The notes: generated by a model not told the origin, from the letters alone. Shown: positions 28,411 through 41,912, counted from the first letter of the stretch. The stretch: DNA of 64,000 nucleotides from Lepiota brunneoincarnata (GCA_023014365.1 JAEBUN010000007.1:1-64000); one strand, 5' to 3'. Numbers and translations are program-made.

Positions 28411-31400
28411 TTCTTTTCTTGTCAGTTCAGTAATGTTCTTTTAGTTCTCTTTTGTGTTGTATTCTTTGTCATTCTGCTAGTTCTTCAGCAAAACTTGTTT
28501 GAGTGCAGTGTTGTTGTGACAAGTTGGGTTGATGTTGATGCACATGGGGTAGGTGAATCAAATGGGGATGGGGGGTAGAATGGTGATGGTGTTTGAGTGG
28601 GTCTCAGTGTAGGGTTTCTTCTAGGATCCGGGTTTTGTATACCTGGTCCTGAGATTCTGTTCCTTGATTTTGGAGGAGGGGGTGATGGGGATTCTCAGGC
28701 CAAGAATTTCTTTGGAGGTGTGGTGATATTTGTCTAGCGATCGATTATCGCTAGAAGTATGAAGAATTGGGTGGCGATTATGGATATTCCTGAGTACAGG
28801 TTCCACGATCTGATGACACAATAGTGGCAGGGGCACAGTGATGTGTTTGAGTTCTAGGGTGACGATTCGGTAGGCAAGGAGGGTGGCAGTTGTCATGAAG
28901 ACAAATATGAGGAAGGTAAGCCAGGTCTGCTGGCAGGAATAGGATGGAGAGTGGGGACATAGCAATGGCTACAGAGAACGTCGCAGTTGGCGACACAGAG
29001 TACCTCGACTGCATTCAGTACATCAGAAGAGTCAACAGAGTTCCTCGATGTGTTCAGTATGTCAGTAGAGCAGAGGGCAAGCAAGAGGATAAGCAGCAAA
29101 GTATCTTAGTGTTTTGTTACCTGGGTTAGGGGTTCGCTCTTGAGTAGCACAGGGTTCAACACAAGATGTCTATACAGACTTGGTCCTGTCCTACTAAGCA
29201 TGACTTGGAGATGACGGAGCACTATAAGTCCAGCCAGGTTATGGCAAAGAGGTATAGGAGGCAAGAACTTTATAACACTAAGATAAGGATACAAGGGTAT
29301 GGTACAATATCCTTATATACTACTATGTGTGGCTATGCTCCTACTATATATATCTGGACCCAGGTAAGTGAGTCATATCCTTATCTATCTAAGTATAGAT
29401 TGTTCTGATGGTACTTCTGATTGTTTCAGGATGACAGGTCTTCTGTCTATTTATATACTTTGGATGCTTCTGATAAGAGTTCCTTCTGGTGAGGCTTCTG
29501 ATAAAGGGAGTTTAAGGAGACTTCTGATAACAATGTCCTAGTCACATCTACTCTACCTATGCAAGGAGAAGATCACCAGCCACTATAGTCTCATCAATCG
29601 CAACCAATGCTGTTTAGGGTGCAGAATCTTGGCTGTCATTGAAAAGCAATAGACAGCCAAATTCCCCTGCATAAACAGCTTGAATGCACAGGTGAAGAGT
29701 GAGTGACTTGTCAGCACATGAAAGGCACTGAAATGAAGCTGAAACAAAACTGAAACAAATGAAACACAAATGAAACAGCACTAATACATCCAAACAAAGA
29801 GGTGAGTGTGGTTGGCAAAACAACCACTGGGCTTCAAAAACCAAAGGGACTTGTTGGTGAAAAGAGGAAAGAGACTGAGGGTGAGAATGAGATGAGAGGA
29901 ATATCTTAGTTGTGTATTGACTGGAGAACAAGTCTCCAAGATCTGCTACTTATATACAAACATGTTTACTATGTTATAAATCCTTTCCTATGCTCAACAG
30001 CAACAAGAAAATTAAGAGAAAATAGATCTAAGCTACTTGCAAGACAGAGAAGGTGAAAAAAGGGATGAAATGTGAATTTTTTGTAGCTACATGAGGAGAG
30101 GATTAGGAAATATGAAGGATAATTATCAAAGTAGTGGTCTACAAGGCATACAGAGGTCTATATACAGGGAGAAAACTTATATTATAGTTCATGATCAGGG
30201 AAAAGAATAAAAATGGAGTGAAAATATATCTGTCAAACAATGAAGGAGGTTTCAAGTGAAAATGGATATGTTGTGAAATGATAATGGCTCTGATCAGCTG
30301 GGCGCTCCGAGTTTCTTGATCCAGGGTTCAATCTGGGTTCAGGTTTCAGGTTCCAAGTCCTACAAGAGGTGGCATAGGACGGCCCTTGCAGGTGTAGCTG
30401 CTTGGCCACCTCTACACAGGCTATATTTTGAGTCTGGGGGCCCTATCAGGGGGGATGTCAAACAATATGGTAAATATGGCAAGCTTCAAGTTGAGAACAT
30501 GCCTTCCTCATGGCTGACTAGAGTAGTAGCTGCAGGAATAGTGCAATAGCAATGGCACTTTTGACCCAAGGTCTGCAGCTTTTGCAGTGGGCTGGAAGGC
30601 GCCTAGGGTGAGTTGGTGTTGGTCTCTGATACTTGAGCTTGAGAAACAAGTTGATGGGAATTACTTACAGAAAGGGACGGATAGTGGTTGCAATGAACAA
30701 GTATCACAGGATACAGAATAAGGCACTAGTACTTAATAGGACAATTGATAGTGGGACTGTGTGAGTTGGTGATGGCACCCATGAGCTTCAGTTGCCGGCA
30801 TTGGGTTTGCACTGAGCAGGATGATATGTCCTCAAGGTTTGTCACACTCTCCTCATCTTACCCAGCCATGTGCCTGACAGGTATCTACACTCTTGCACCC
30901 ACATTGATAAAGGAGCCTTTCACCTAACTCTTGCCTCCCATGGTAAAGTGGATTTTCGACCATGACACCGGCATTATGCCTACCCTGCATTTGTAACTGT
31001 TACCATTTTCCCCTTTTCACATGCCCTGTCCATCTATTTTTGCTTATCACATGTCACCACCCATAGTCAGCACCCGGTTATATTTATTTATCACATGCCA
31101 CCACCTGTCTATAGTTAGTTCTCCCTTGGCTTGTGATTCTTGTCCATCTGCATGTGATTCTTTCTTTTATCACATGCCAGTCATCCTAGTCAGTATATAT
31201 AGACCTAAGTATTACTTGTAATCCTTAGCTTTGTCTTGTTATACACTGTATTTGTTCCTGCTCTTTGGCATTGCCTTAGACTTGCTCACACTACTCAATG
31301 GTTAACTTGTTGTTAATCACATTGAGCCTTGCAGACACCTAACCAGTGTAACAGCAACCATCAATCTACTGGGCCTGCAGCAATGACAGCACAGGTACTG

Positions 31401-31762
31401 TCAACAACATGGCTGCCAATAGCTTTCTGGCCCTACTTCCAAAACTATGTTCATAGATCTGTGCATCAATACTCACCCCCCTTGCTCTGCCAATACCTTG
31501 TCACCTTGTGGGCCAAGGAAACCCCCTATCACTCTCTCAGTATTATGAGGCACAAACACCTTCTGATACTTGCATAGCCACATCACCTGCAGCTGGTGAT
31601 CTTGCCCTCCCATCAAATTGAGTGCAACGTTCTCTCTTTCACCTTCATGCCTGCAACTCCTGTGGATTGTTGTTGCCATTTTAGACTCTTTTTGGTAATG
31701 TTTGCTATAGATCTACCTTATGTCCAACTGATTGTCTTCTACCCTCTATCCTAGCATCACCC
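28411..31762. other. transposon-derived, mostly non-coding stretch
   Basis: No supported gene in 3.3 kb. 28,411-30,300 is the upstream side of the third gypsy gag and probably holds its leader and LTR; I could not place the LTR ends. 29,410-29,530 repeats the word CTTCTGAT. 31,000-31,330 looks like another LTR or leader, with four repeats of TCACATGCC-type words and a TATATATAG box near 31195. Short frames at 28621-28965 and 30316-30549 show no family features. Confidence 0.4.
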
Positions 31763-32180
31763 ATGCAACCGATTGGGACTCACAACACATCAAAAATTAT
31801 GGGTCACACTGCCTCTCAACAAGAGCGGGATCATAAGGACCTGGAAAGAGCAGGGAGTTTTTCCACAGCTGGGGGTACTTTCCGCTGTCAGTTCAAAAGC
31901 ACGGGGATGCTTAGCAACCTCAAGGAGGCGATCAAAAATCTGCAGCAGGCTGTGCTGCTCACTCCTGATGACCACCCCTACAAACTGGCATGTCTCTACA
32001 GGCTTGGAGCATCCTTTGGAATTTGGTTTCAGCATACAGGATTGTTTAGTGACATCGATGAGGCAATCAAAAACCAGCAGCAGGTTGTGCTGCTCACTTC
32101 TTACGACCACCCTGACAGACCAACACATCTCGACAGCCTCAGAATACCCTTCTTGACTCCGTTTCAGCATACAGGGGCAC
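31763..32180 (+). pseudogene. 5' part of a TPR-CHAT gene, cut by an insertion
   Basis: Frame from the ATG at 31763 with about three TPR-like units of the same 45-residue type as in 34042-35010 (EAIKNLQQAVLLTPDDHP). It runs into the insertion at 32181. Joining 32180 to 34046 continues the repeat in frame, so this is the N-terminal part of the gene at 34125-36711. A 1-bp deletion near 34120 then shifts the frame, so the original long protein is no longer encoded. Confidence 0.75.
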
Positions 32181-34041
32181 TGTTGCACCACAAAATCATT
32201 TCATTTGTGAAACCACTAGCTAATAAAGTAACTAACTCTCCATTACTGAATAATATCAGTATATGGCCATGGTCAGACACTGGGTGCGAGAGATTTAGAA
32301 TAATATCTAAAATATGTGAAGGTGGACATCTCAGAAACAGAACCAGAACACCCAGACAAGTAAAAGTGATGTTAACTAACTTATTGGTGATAAGGCTATG
32401 GAAGAATGACTCTGGTATGAATGTACCCAAGCATTGTATCCAATACCATGTTAACTAAGATATTAGTTAAGATACTCATGACTGCACAAAAGACCCATTT
32501 CTTCACCTCTGCCCTAGAAAGCAGATGAGTCACAACACCTATGTCATCTGGATAGTACCTAGTCATAATATCAGGTCCGGGAGTGAATCTTGACAAAAAA
32601 ATGTAGGGATTAGCTAATGCCCTGACAAGAATGTCCCCTTGGAATGGTTCTGATGATATTGAAACCTAAGGGATCGAATAGGGGTATCCCAGAGGGTACT
32701 CAGGGAAGGATATCCCCTCATAGAAACAAAAAGAGATCAGAAATGATGAACTAGAAAATGAAGATTGATAAGAATAGAATAAGCTAATTAATTCTAGTGT
32801 TAGTCTACTACCTGAAGACTATGGAAGTGGACTTTAGAACATTAGGGTTAAAAACTCAGGTGTAGAGAGTCCAAGAATAAAATAAAAACCAATAGATAAA
32901 CATTAGTGAAGAAACTTGCTAACCTGGCTGGCTGTGATATAAATAGCCAGACACCTAGGGAGCAAGTCCCTGAGAGCAAATTGATGTCGCTGATATTGGA
33001 ACTCCTAGAATGATACTCCTAAATGATGAGGAGACAATAAAATGATGAAGCTGAAGGCTTGTTTCAGGTATACCCATAAGTTAATTGTATATTGTTATAA
33101 AAACTTGTCTGTAAATTACATGGGAGGCAAGAAACCACTTGCCTATTTCCCCCCCCTGATTGTATGGTCAATTGGGATAGGAATATAAAGCAATTTTACA
33201 CAATTTTCTTTGGTCATAGACCACCAGAGACTTAAAGAGTTATACTCTTTAAAACCAGACCCTTTGAAGCGATTAAGATATTGACAGACCCTTCTGCTTG
33301 ACTTGAGAACTGAATACAAGTTGCTACAACTCTTCTGTTCTTAAGTAGAAAGTTCACTAACTTCTGTTTCTTTGGGTCCCTCTTAGAGGCCTTGCCTCAG
33401 AAGTATACCATTGAATTGTAGAGCTGTTTAATTGAGAAATGAACATAGTATGCTAGGGCCCATTGAAAACACTGTCCACTAGGTCTATCTAGTTTAAAGA
33501 TACTTACTGCAGGAGCTTGCAAGAAGCCTGTCTCGCTGAGTAGTATAAAGTTTTATTGCATTGTTCAGAAGCTGTAGTGTGCTAGGGCCCATTAGATAAT
33601 GCTGTCTGCTAGGCCTACTAGCTTTAAGACACTTACTGCAGGAGCTTGTCACAAGCCTGTCTCACTGGGTAGTGCAAATTTATAGTATTGTCAAGAGAAA
33701 AGGATGGAGTATGCTAGGGCCTGTTAGAACACATTGTCTGCTAGGTCTATGGAGGTTCACTGATTGCGAAAGCTTGTGTTTTGCCTGACTCATCGAATCA
33801 TGAAGATATTAGTTAACATATTATATAGTAATGACTGTCAAAGTTCCCATTGTATTCAGATAGAACAACTGTCTGTCTAGTTGGAGACTAAGAGAATAAC
33901 TTACCAAGACCCTAAAAACATTAGAATTGAATATATTTCTGGAGATCTGCAACAACCTTTCCCCCACAAACTTATAAAGTTGGAATAAGCAAACTTGTTA
34001 ACAAATTTCATTTTCAATCTCGTAAAGTAATCCACATTTCA
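32181..34041. mobile_element. 1,861-bp TG...CA insertion in the TPR region (solo LTR or non-autonomous element)
   Basis: Starts TGTTGCACCAC, ends CACATTTCA and is flanked by GCAC on both sides (32177-32180 and 34042-34045). Removal restores the TPR repeat exactly. It is AT-rich and has no long frame. It contains three tandem units near 33451-33795 and a C-run near 33150. TG...CA ends favour an LTR-type origin, but the duplication is 4 bp and no inner element genes are present. Orientation is undetermined. Confidence 0.8.
33451..33795. repeat. three tandem repeats of about 130 bp
   Basis: The word TGCTAGGGCC recurs at 33451, 33580 and 33712 (spacings 129 and 132). In the first two units it is followed by CTTACTGCAGGAGCTTG and GCCTGTCTC-type words; the third unit is partial. 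They lie inside the insertion at 32181-34041. Confidence 0.85.
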
Positions 34042-34124
34042 GCACCCAGCGACCTCAATGAGGTGATCAAAAATCAGCAGCAGGCTGTGCTGCTCACTCC
34101 TGATGACCACCCTAACAGACCAGC

Positions 34125-36711
34125 ATGTCTCAACCACTTGGAACATCCTTTGGGAGTCAGTTTAGGCATACAGGGGTGCTTAGTGACCTTGAGAAGGTGA
34201 TCAAAAATCAGCAGGAGGCTGTGCTACTCACTCCTTACAACCACCCTGACAAACCAACACATCTTGGCAACCTCAGAATGTCCTTTGTAATTTGGTTTTG
34301 GCATATGGGATTGCTTTGTGACCTCGATGAGGCAAGCAAAAATCTGCAGCAGGCTGTGCTGTGCACTCCCGATGACCACCCTGACAAACCAACACTTCTC
34401 CGCAACCTCGGAATATGCTTCAGGAGTCAGTTTCAGTGTACAGGGGTATTTAGCAACCTTGAAGAAGCAATCAAGAATGGGCAGCAGGCTGTATTGCTCA
34501 CTCCTGATGACCATCCTGACAAAGCAGCACATCTCAGCAACCTCAGAGCATCCTTCGAGAGTCTGTTTCAGCATATGGGGGTGCTTAGTGACCTTGAGGA
34601 GGCAATCAAAAATCATCAGCAAGCCATGCTGCTCACTCCCAATGACCACCCTGAGAAACCAGGACTTCTCAGCAACCTTGGATTATCCTTCATGAACTGG
34701 TTTCAGCGTACAGGGGTGCTCAGCAACATCGAGGAGGCAATCAAGAATGGGCAGCAGTCAGTATTGCTCACTCCTGATGACCATCCCGACAAAGCAGCAC
34801 GTCTCACCAACCTTGGAGCAATCCTCGAGAGTCAGTTTTGGCGTACAGGGGTGCTTAGTGACCTTGAAGAGGCAATCAAAAATCAGCAGTATGCGGTGCT
34901 GCTCACTCCAGATGGTCATGCTAACAAAACAGGATGGCTCAACAACCTTGCACTCTTCTTCCAGAATCGGTTTCACCATACTGGGTCATCCGATGACTTG
35001 GACAACGCCATTTCATATTTTCAGTCAGCCGCAACCTCCAACATTGGCTTACCTTCACTCAGATCCCGCGTGTCCCGAGACTGGGCTCGCTTGGAAGCTA
35101 GGCGGGATTCACTTTCCGCCTTGCATGCTTACCGTCGAGCCATTGACCTCATCCCACAGGTCGCTTGGATTGGAGATCCTGTTGCCACACGACATTCTCA
35201 ACTCAACGACCTTGGTGATATTCCCAGAGAGGCCGCTGCATTCGCCCTCGATGTTGGTCAACCAGATCTTGCACTCGAGTGGCTTGAACAGGGTCGTTCA
35301 GTCGTCTGGAATCAGCTGTTCAACCTCCGATCTTCAGTACACGATCTTCGCCAAGCTTACCCAGATATCTGCGTTGAGTTTGCCCAAGTCTCAAATGAGC
35401 TCCAGAACGCAGCTACTCGAGGACGTGCTACGATGTCTGATGATGCGAGTATCTCAATCGAGGAAGAGACTCAGCGCCATCATCGTCTTGCCGACAAGTG
35501 GTACTCGCTTATCGAGACAATCCAATCGCTTCCAGGATTTGGAGAATTTCTACTTCCAAAGAAGGTCACTGTTCTGAAGGACGCTGCCGGTTCGGGTCCT
35601 GTGGCCGTCATCAATGTTCATGAGCGCCGTTGCGATGCGTTGGTTCTAGAACGAGACAGAGACCAGGTGCTCCATATTCCATTGGATAAGCTCCGCTACG
35701 AGGACGTGGATAAGATGTGGAAATCTCTGAGACATAACCTTTCTGATCATGAATACCACCGTCGCGGCAGTAGATCAATGATGGGAAATCCACGCCTAGT
35801 GGGGATTCTCTCGAAACTTTATTCAAGTGTCGTGGATCCAATCCTCAATGGCTTGGGCTTTAAGGTAATAGTCACTCGTTGCCATGGAATGTCCTCACTG
35901 ATATCAGTTCCAGACAGATGGATCTGATCCTTTGACTCTTCTTCGCATTTGGTGGTGTCCAACCGGCCCCCTCACCTTCCTTCCGCTTCATGCTGCCTGT
36001 CGCCACTTGGGAGCTAAAATAGATGGAACATTCAACTATGTGATCTCGTCATACACACCAACAGTCAATGCTTTGTTGGAGGCACAAGCGATGAAACAAC
36101 AGCCATTCAACCAACTCGTCGGTATCTCCATGAGCGACACCCCGCAACAAGGCTTGCTACCACGTGCAGAGACAGAAATGACTAAGATAGGAGAGCTTTT
36201 CTCTGCGCATTCCAGGTGGAAATTTCAAATACTTCGAAACGGGCAAGTGACGGGAAACCAGGTGCTGGCTCACATGACGAACAGCAGCTGGATTCATCTC
36301 GCATGTCACGCTGTCCAGGATGAACGCGAGCCCATACAGAGTGGTTTCTACCTCCATGATGGCCGTTTGTCAATCACAGATATCATTGCCAAGCCATTTC
36401 CCAATGCCGACTTTGCATTCTTGTCAGCTTGCGAAACGGCGACTGGAGACGAGAAGGCATCAGACGAAGCGGTGCACATTACCGGTGCGATGCTGGGAGC
36501 AGGATATCGAAGTGTCATTGGGACAATGTGGGCAATCCCCGATAAAGCGGCTCCTGTAATTGCTGAAAATGTTTACTCGTATCTTCTTTCCGAGGGAGAA
36601 CCAAACAGCGAACGGGCAGCACGAGCGCTACATGAAGCCGTCAAGAAGCTGCGAGACTCGAGTCATGAATCGTTTGATTCTTGGGTACCTTTTGTACACT
36701 ATGGTGTATGA
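34125..36711 (+). CDS. TPR-CHAT protein (caspase-like HetF-associated peptidase domain)
   Basis: Two exons, 34125-35864 and 35914-36711, with a 49-bp GT-AG intron, give 845 residues. Residues 1-290 hold about six and a half TPR-like units of 45 residues (135 bp), nearly identical to each other (NQQQAVLLTPDDHPDK). A linker follows, then a C-terminal CHAT domain. The His is in WIHLACHA (CAC at 36307-36309) and the Cys in FLSACETATGD (TGC at 36430-36432), the catalytic pair of this peptidase clan. Such proteins are numerous in agaricomycetes; their substrates are largely unknown. The start at 34125 is the first ATG after the insertion and the frameshift near 34120. The native gene probably began at 31763, so the protein is N-terminally shortened. 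Confidence 0.85.
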
Positions 36712-38393
36712 CGTATGCAACGACCACATTGGCAAATTATTATATTTATACCTTGTACGTCATTAATACTACAACCGAGTTCATGTATGTACAGTATCCC
36801 TCATTGTCTCTGTGTCGATCACTGAACACCCCCGCTATTAATGGCTCCTTTGAAGACTGGGATTGGGACATGGATATCGCCAGTGCCTCAAGGATAAGCA
36901 CATCAGGTTTGGAAAAGAGCAAAATTCATCCCAATCTCCGTTCCACCCACTCGATTGCTTCACCTAATGCGGCTCCTTATAAAATCAATCCTGCGACTTC
37001 CAATGAGATGAGTAGTGTAGGGTATAGGCGTCTTTTGATATGCACTTCTCACCGACATGGTTTCGGGGTGTGGATGTCAGCCTGTGATTGAAACACAAAC
37101 CCGGGCCCTGTAGTAGGTGCAGGGTACAGGTTAAATAGGAAGTTTTCGTTAAGCTCGGTGGGGAGCGTGAGGCAAAGTTCTATAGCTTTTGTTCGGTGTG
37201 GGATTTGTTTCGTCGCAATGTGGCGAACGGCGAACGTCAGTAAGAGGGCGGCTAATCAGTGATTGATCTGAAAGCGTGCCACTAGCAAACGATAAGCAAA
37301 ACACCTGCAATTTGTAGATAATCATGGACCCACTTCTCTGTACTGTCGGGATACACGGAAGATCGATCTCGATGGAGTGAAGAGGTTTGGGGCATAGTTA
37401 GCGAGGCATGATTCTCGATCTGCAATCAGGGGCATGAACCAAATCCTTAATGGCGAAGGGACACCTAGAAAAGAATATCAATCAGCAGAGATGTAGGTGC
37501 CCCGTGCCATCCCTCCCCATGGCACGGCCCGGTCCCTCAAGAATAACAGCCTACACTGCCAAAGATACTTGGGTCCACATCATCCGGGTGCTTGGAGTCA
37601 TCCCCTATAAAGATAAACCGAATATCACCTCAGCCAATTTTGAACGACCGGCCACTGGTACTAAACCCTTGGATGAAGGTTACATCGGCATAAACCGAAG
37701 ATCTGTGAGCGGAGTTTGCCGAGAGACAACTAGGGGTCACACTACACTCTTTCTCTTGTTCATGATTGGCTGGTGTTGGTGTAACAAGCGCAATGACGCC
37801 ATCACAGGAAGGTGTTGGCCGAAGCGTCGCAAGCAAAGAACAGCAGTCAGGTGGTTTAGCACAAGCGGGGAACAATGCCGGATGGTGGAATTTCGCGAAG
37901 GGCTCCCCCGGCCAGTGGGGGAAGGCGGAGTCGTAGGAACTTTTGTTCATTAATCATTCGATCATGATCATCACAGATCCATCCATCTCGCGTCGAGACG
38001 GACCGGTTTGCTCCGAACCCATGTGTGGTTATTTTTGACAAGCCCCCCTTGTCAGTCAAGTCACTCCCTGGCATGTCGGAGCCACAAAACCGTGTCCTTT
38101 TCCCTCCTTCTCCACCTCCTCGGACACAGAGTGATATTTTTATCCTGGTGATTGTGTGTATGAGAAAAGGAACAACTGGTAAATCCGTAAAATAGAAAAA
38201 AACCCCAGAAAAAACACTAATACGATATATACGAGCTCCGAGAGAGTAACCGTTCTAAAGCCATGAAAATCCCTCCCAAAATGAAAGCTTATCAATAATT
38301 GCATGGTGATGAGAGAGCTCTGTCCTTGTATGTATATAGCTATCTTTCCACCTTTCCTTTGTTGCCGTTTAAATTATTCGTGATTAGTCACAA
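36712..38393. other. intergenic; no supported gene
   Basis: The first 150 bp are the 3' flank of the TPR-CHAT gene, which is duplicated at about 49490-49690. A 167-codon plus frame at 37450-37953 has no family features and a biased composition. The remainder is unremarkable. Confidence 0.5.
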
Positions 38394-39763
38394 CTAAAGA
38401 ATGATTGGGTCTGGTGAAAAAACAACAACATAAGCGGCTGAGAAAAAAAAAACTCAAAAAAAAAACTCACCAAAATTCTCTCCGCCAAGAAACCCCCTCC
38501 CATATCCTTGCTTCTGCAAACGCACAATCTCCTCGGCTCGTTTCCACATATCCCAAACCTTGACCGAACCAGCTTCTCGTTCCCTAAATGGTTCCCCATC
38601 GTACGCAAATACCAGTCGCGGATCTCCGCCTAGTTTAGACCCGCCACCAGGGCTGGTCAGAGTCTCGGAACGAAGGACAATCAGACTGTGGATAGTCTCT
38701 TCTCTGATTTGATGGGCGGTCAGGGATGGTGCATCATCGAATGAAAGAACACAAACGAGAACGTGGAGATGTGGATTTAATTCGGGACTTGCGAGAATTC
38801 TGGCAAGTGCGCGGCCGACGCGTTCGGTAAGTGTGAGATTCCTCCTCCCCCTGTTTTGATTGTCGTTTAGCGGAGCAGCAGCAGTGTGTTTACCTACTTG
38901 AACCTCGAGCGAGAGGTGCGTCAGGTTGGGGAGGAACTCTAAAGGGTAGAGCGAGCCCACGGTGTTTGGAGGAAGAAGCGGAATTACGTTGATCCATGAC
39001 CACGCCCAGGAGCTCCATTCGGTCCAGCCGTTCACGATAATCAAGTGTGTTAGGTCGGAGAATATGCCAAGGGAGAAGTTGGGAGAGGGATGATGGATAA
39101 TCGTCGGTGAGATTTTCGAGGTGATGGGTATGTGAAGGGGACTATGAACGAGGATTGAGAGGCGTTTGGGGCGGAGGTGGTGCTTGAGGGTGTGAAGGTA
39201 GTTGTCGAGTTGGTGGTGGGGGTAATAATGATGTGTTGGAGCTAGTAGGGGTGGAGGACGGTGTGCTACTTCCCTTGGGGCCAGGGAGTGGGAGCCGTCG
39301 TAGAAGGGTGGTGGGTCCACTGTCCCTTCGATGGATAGAGCCTGTGTCGGTACGGCCCAGATCGTGAGATTCTGGACCCCAGTACAGATAGACAGAACTC
39401 TGGTGGTGCGTTCTATCTCGTGGATGTCATAAACAATCGATAGCGACTTGACGCGGGTGGCAAAGAATGATTTGGGTTTCGTAGACGACTGGAGCGTCCT
39501 TAGAAACTTTCGAAGAGGTGCTGCCCTGTACAATTGCACGTTCTCGTATAGGCATACTTCCACCCTGGGTATAAAGACGTCAAAAGTGGCAACAACAAAT
39601 AGAGTTATGAGCGAGAAGCTCACCAATTGCGAACAAGCTTAGATATCAAAGCATACTTCACAGCTTTACGCGTGTCCTCCCTCGTAGCTTCGTCGAAGAC
39701 GAGTCGAAGGACGTCATAGGGAAGGGCAGGGACGCCGACAAGGTTGAGAAGAAGCCTTGTCAT
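38394..39763 (-). CDS. hypothetical protein, basidiomycete F-box-like type
   Basis: Three exons on the minus strand: 39763-39624, 39564-38471 and 38437-38394. Introns are GTGAGC...CCCAG and a T-rich GTGAGT...CTCAG. Lengths sum to 426 codons and all phases fit. The start MTRLLLNLVGVPALPYDVLRL followed by FDEATR and VRNWVE resembles the short F-box-like N-terminus of many basidiomycete proteins. The FLRTL and ATRVKSL segments and scattered leucine-rich patches fit a diverged LRR body. Such proteins usually act as substrate adaptors of SCF ubiquitin ligases; this one lacks a clear F-box, so the role is a guess. The last exon depends on a homopolymer-flanked intron. Confidence 0.7.
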
Positions 39764-40655
39764 GGGGACGAATGATCGCGATAGGGATTTGTTCCCTTCA
39801 GGGTTTCAGGGACACAGAACAGCGCCGATCTTTGTGGGCGGGAGTGGGGGCGGGAGTGTGTACAATGAGCAGGATAGAAGGGGATGGAGAAATTCAGGGA
39901 CGGGAGCCCTGAGTTCCTAGAATGCACTATTCGCAACCCCCTTCGACGACTGTCGCCCTAGGGAGGTTTGATTGATATGTCTCTCTCGATCGACAAGGCT
40001 GGATCTACCAGGTATCGAGCAAAGGCTGTCCTCTGATTTTTGCGGGAGGGGCGAGGGAGGGAGGGAGAGAGGGAGGAATGGTGAGTGGATGAGGTCGTCA
40101 GCAAAGACGCAAGGGGACTGGATTGGTTTTACTCGGCGGCTGGGGGGAATGATTAAGCCTCGGAGAGCGATGTTACAACCTCGGGGCGAGCTGCTGATTT
40201 TCATGTTTTCTTGGAACAAGTGCGAGCGGAAGCCGAGGTGTTGGGATGCTTGATGGATCTCGGTGATGCGATCTAAGCTGCGACCCGAGTGTTTGTTTGT
40301 TATTGTTTGTTATTTGATCAAATTGCCAGCTCCGAGGCGTTACTCTAGGTCACGTGCGAACACCGCAGCCCACCGCCGGAATGTTCCAGCAACATGACGT
40401 CGTGAGTCTACCGCAAGATGAGTGTCGTTTAAATAGGAAAGCACCGCTCAGAACCTTCCCATCCAGGGCAGTTTAAAGAGGAAAGCACTGCCCGATGACC
40501 ACCTTTCTCTCGACCGGCTCCACTGACGGGTCCGCATAAATTGGGCCCAGGATTCCATTTCGAATGATCCCCTTACCATCCCGGCAGCGCAGCGCAGGGT
40601 ATTCCATCCCCACCTCAGCCAGGCCTGAGGCTGAGCCCGAGCATGGACCTATCCG
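39764..40655. other. intergenic between two divergent genes
   Basis: Presumed shared promoter region of the minus-strand gene at 38394-39763 and the plus-strand BTB gene. Overlapping frames at 39917-40253 on both strands show no features. A repeated word, TTTAAATAGGAAAGCACCGC-like, occurs near 40428 and 40470. Confidence 0.5.
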
Positions 40656-41912
40656 ATGAGACCCCGGCGCTCGGCTATCCTATGCTGCTTCATCGACCAT
40701 ACCCCTAATTCCTCTCTGGTAGGTTCTGCCGATCGATTAATTACCACCACCACCGAGACGCCTTTAATCCAATATAAAGACTCATCCCTGGCACCGCCCC
40801 CATCTACGCCTAGTGATGCGATTCAAGTGCCCACACCTATGGTATGATCAGAGTCACGATACCTATAACTGACACCTAAATATCCATTGAAATAGGAATC
40901 TCCCAGCGCATCATCCATAACATGCAAAGGAACCCTCACTGAGGAACACACTACGATCTCGGTGTCTACTGCGTTTCACCCGGGTGCACATGCGGTGGAA
41001 CCAGATACGATCTTACCAAGCTCGGATGGGGTACTCTTCTACGTCCATTCGCAGGTCTTGACAAGTGTATCTCCGCGCGCGTTTCGCCGAGTATTCGAGA
41101 TGCCGCGGAGCAACAAGCACATCGATGCTCGGTCCTCGCCTCATTCAAGCCATCCGGGGGCTACCTTCAATGTTCCCGACACATCTGCCGTGTTCAACGT
41201 CATCCTGCATATGTTATATGGGACCTCGTCAGCCCAGCATTCGCCCAGCTTTGAGACCCTGGTGACTGCGGTTGATGCTATGCCATATTATGACCTGAAC
41301 CCCAGGGACTATATCGCGCCCCGTGCACCCTTATTCAATCTCCTACTCACACACGCACCATTATTCCCTTTACAGCTGTACGCCCTTGCTGGTCACCATG
41401 GTTTGCGAGAGTTGGCTATTGCGACCTCTACGCACCTCCTCTCATACCCCTTGTCTAATATCTCTGAAGAGCTGGCGCAGCGGATGGGCGCAGTCTTTCT
41501 GAAACGGCTTTTGTGCTTGCAGTTGGATCGTTTCAATGCGCTGAAACAAATTCTTCTCCAATCACCGCATCCACATCCGCCAACAAAGGCAATGCAGCTT
41601 TACCAACCAGGAGAAATGGATGAGGGCATGGGCGATGCTTTCGGCCCGTCCAATATGGGATGCTCGTCCTGGTCCGTGCTCCTGACTTTTTTCTTTCTTT
41701 TCTTCCTTTTTTGCTGATGCGCGTAGATCTGTCGACGCACAGTATGCAGAGCTCGCTCGATCCTTTGATAGAGCATCTGGACTGTATGCTGTGCCATGAA
41801 GCTCTACAAAATAGGATCAAGGATGTGGTTGTCCAATGGGCGTCTGTGAAGGTAAGGCGATATGTCTTGTGTAATGTTAAATTGACTTTTCTCTCTACAG
41901 CGCACCATCTGA
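40656..41912 (+). CDS. BTB/POZ domain protein
   Basis: Four exons: 40656-40841, 40896-41671, 41743-41851 and 41901-41912, with GT-AG introns, 360 residues. Residues about 100-170 form the BTB core typical of basidiomycetes (DTILPSSDGVLFYVHSQVL, ASPRAF-like turn, hydrophobic strand VFNVILHMLYG). A helical region (LYALAGHHGLRELA) follows, then a C-terminal exon with CMLCHEALQ. BTB domains dimerise and often recruit Cullin-3 or transcription factors; the partner is unknown. The start could instead be an ATG a few bases upstream in another frame, but only 40656 fits exon 2. The donor of intron 2 is the least certain. Confidence 0.78.

Noticed and set aside
37450..37953. 167-codon frame as a gene
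   Set aside because: No domain, no splice pattern, biased composition; likely chance.
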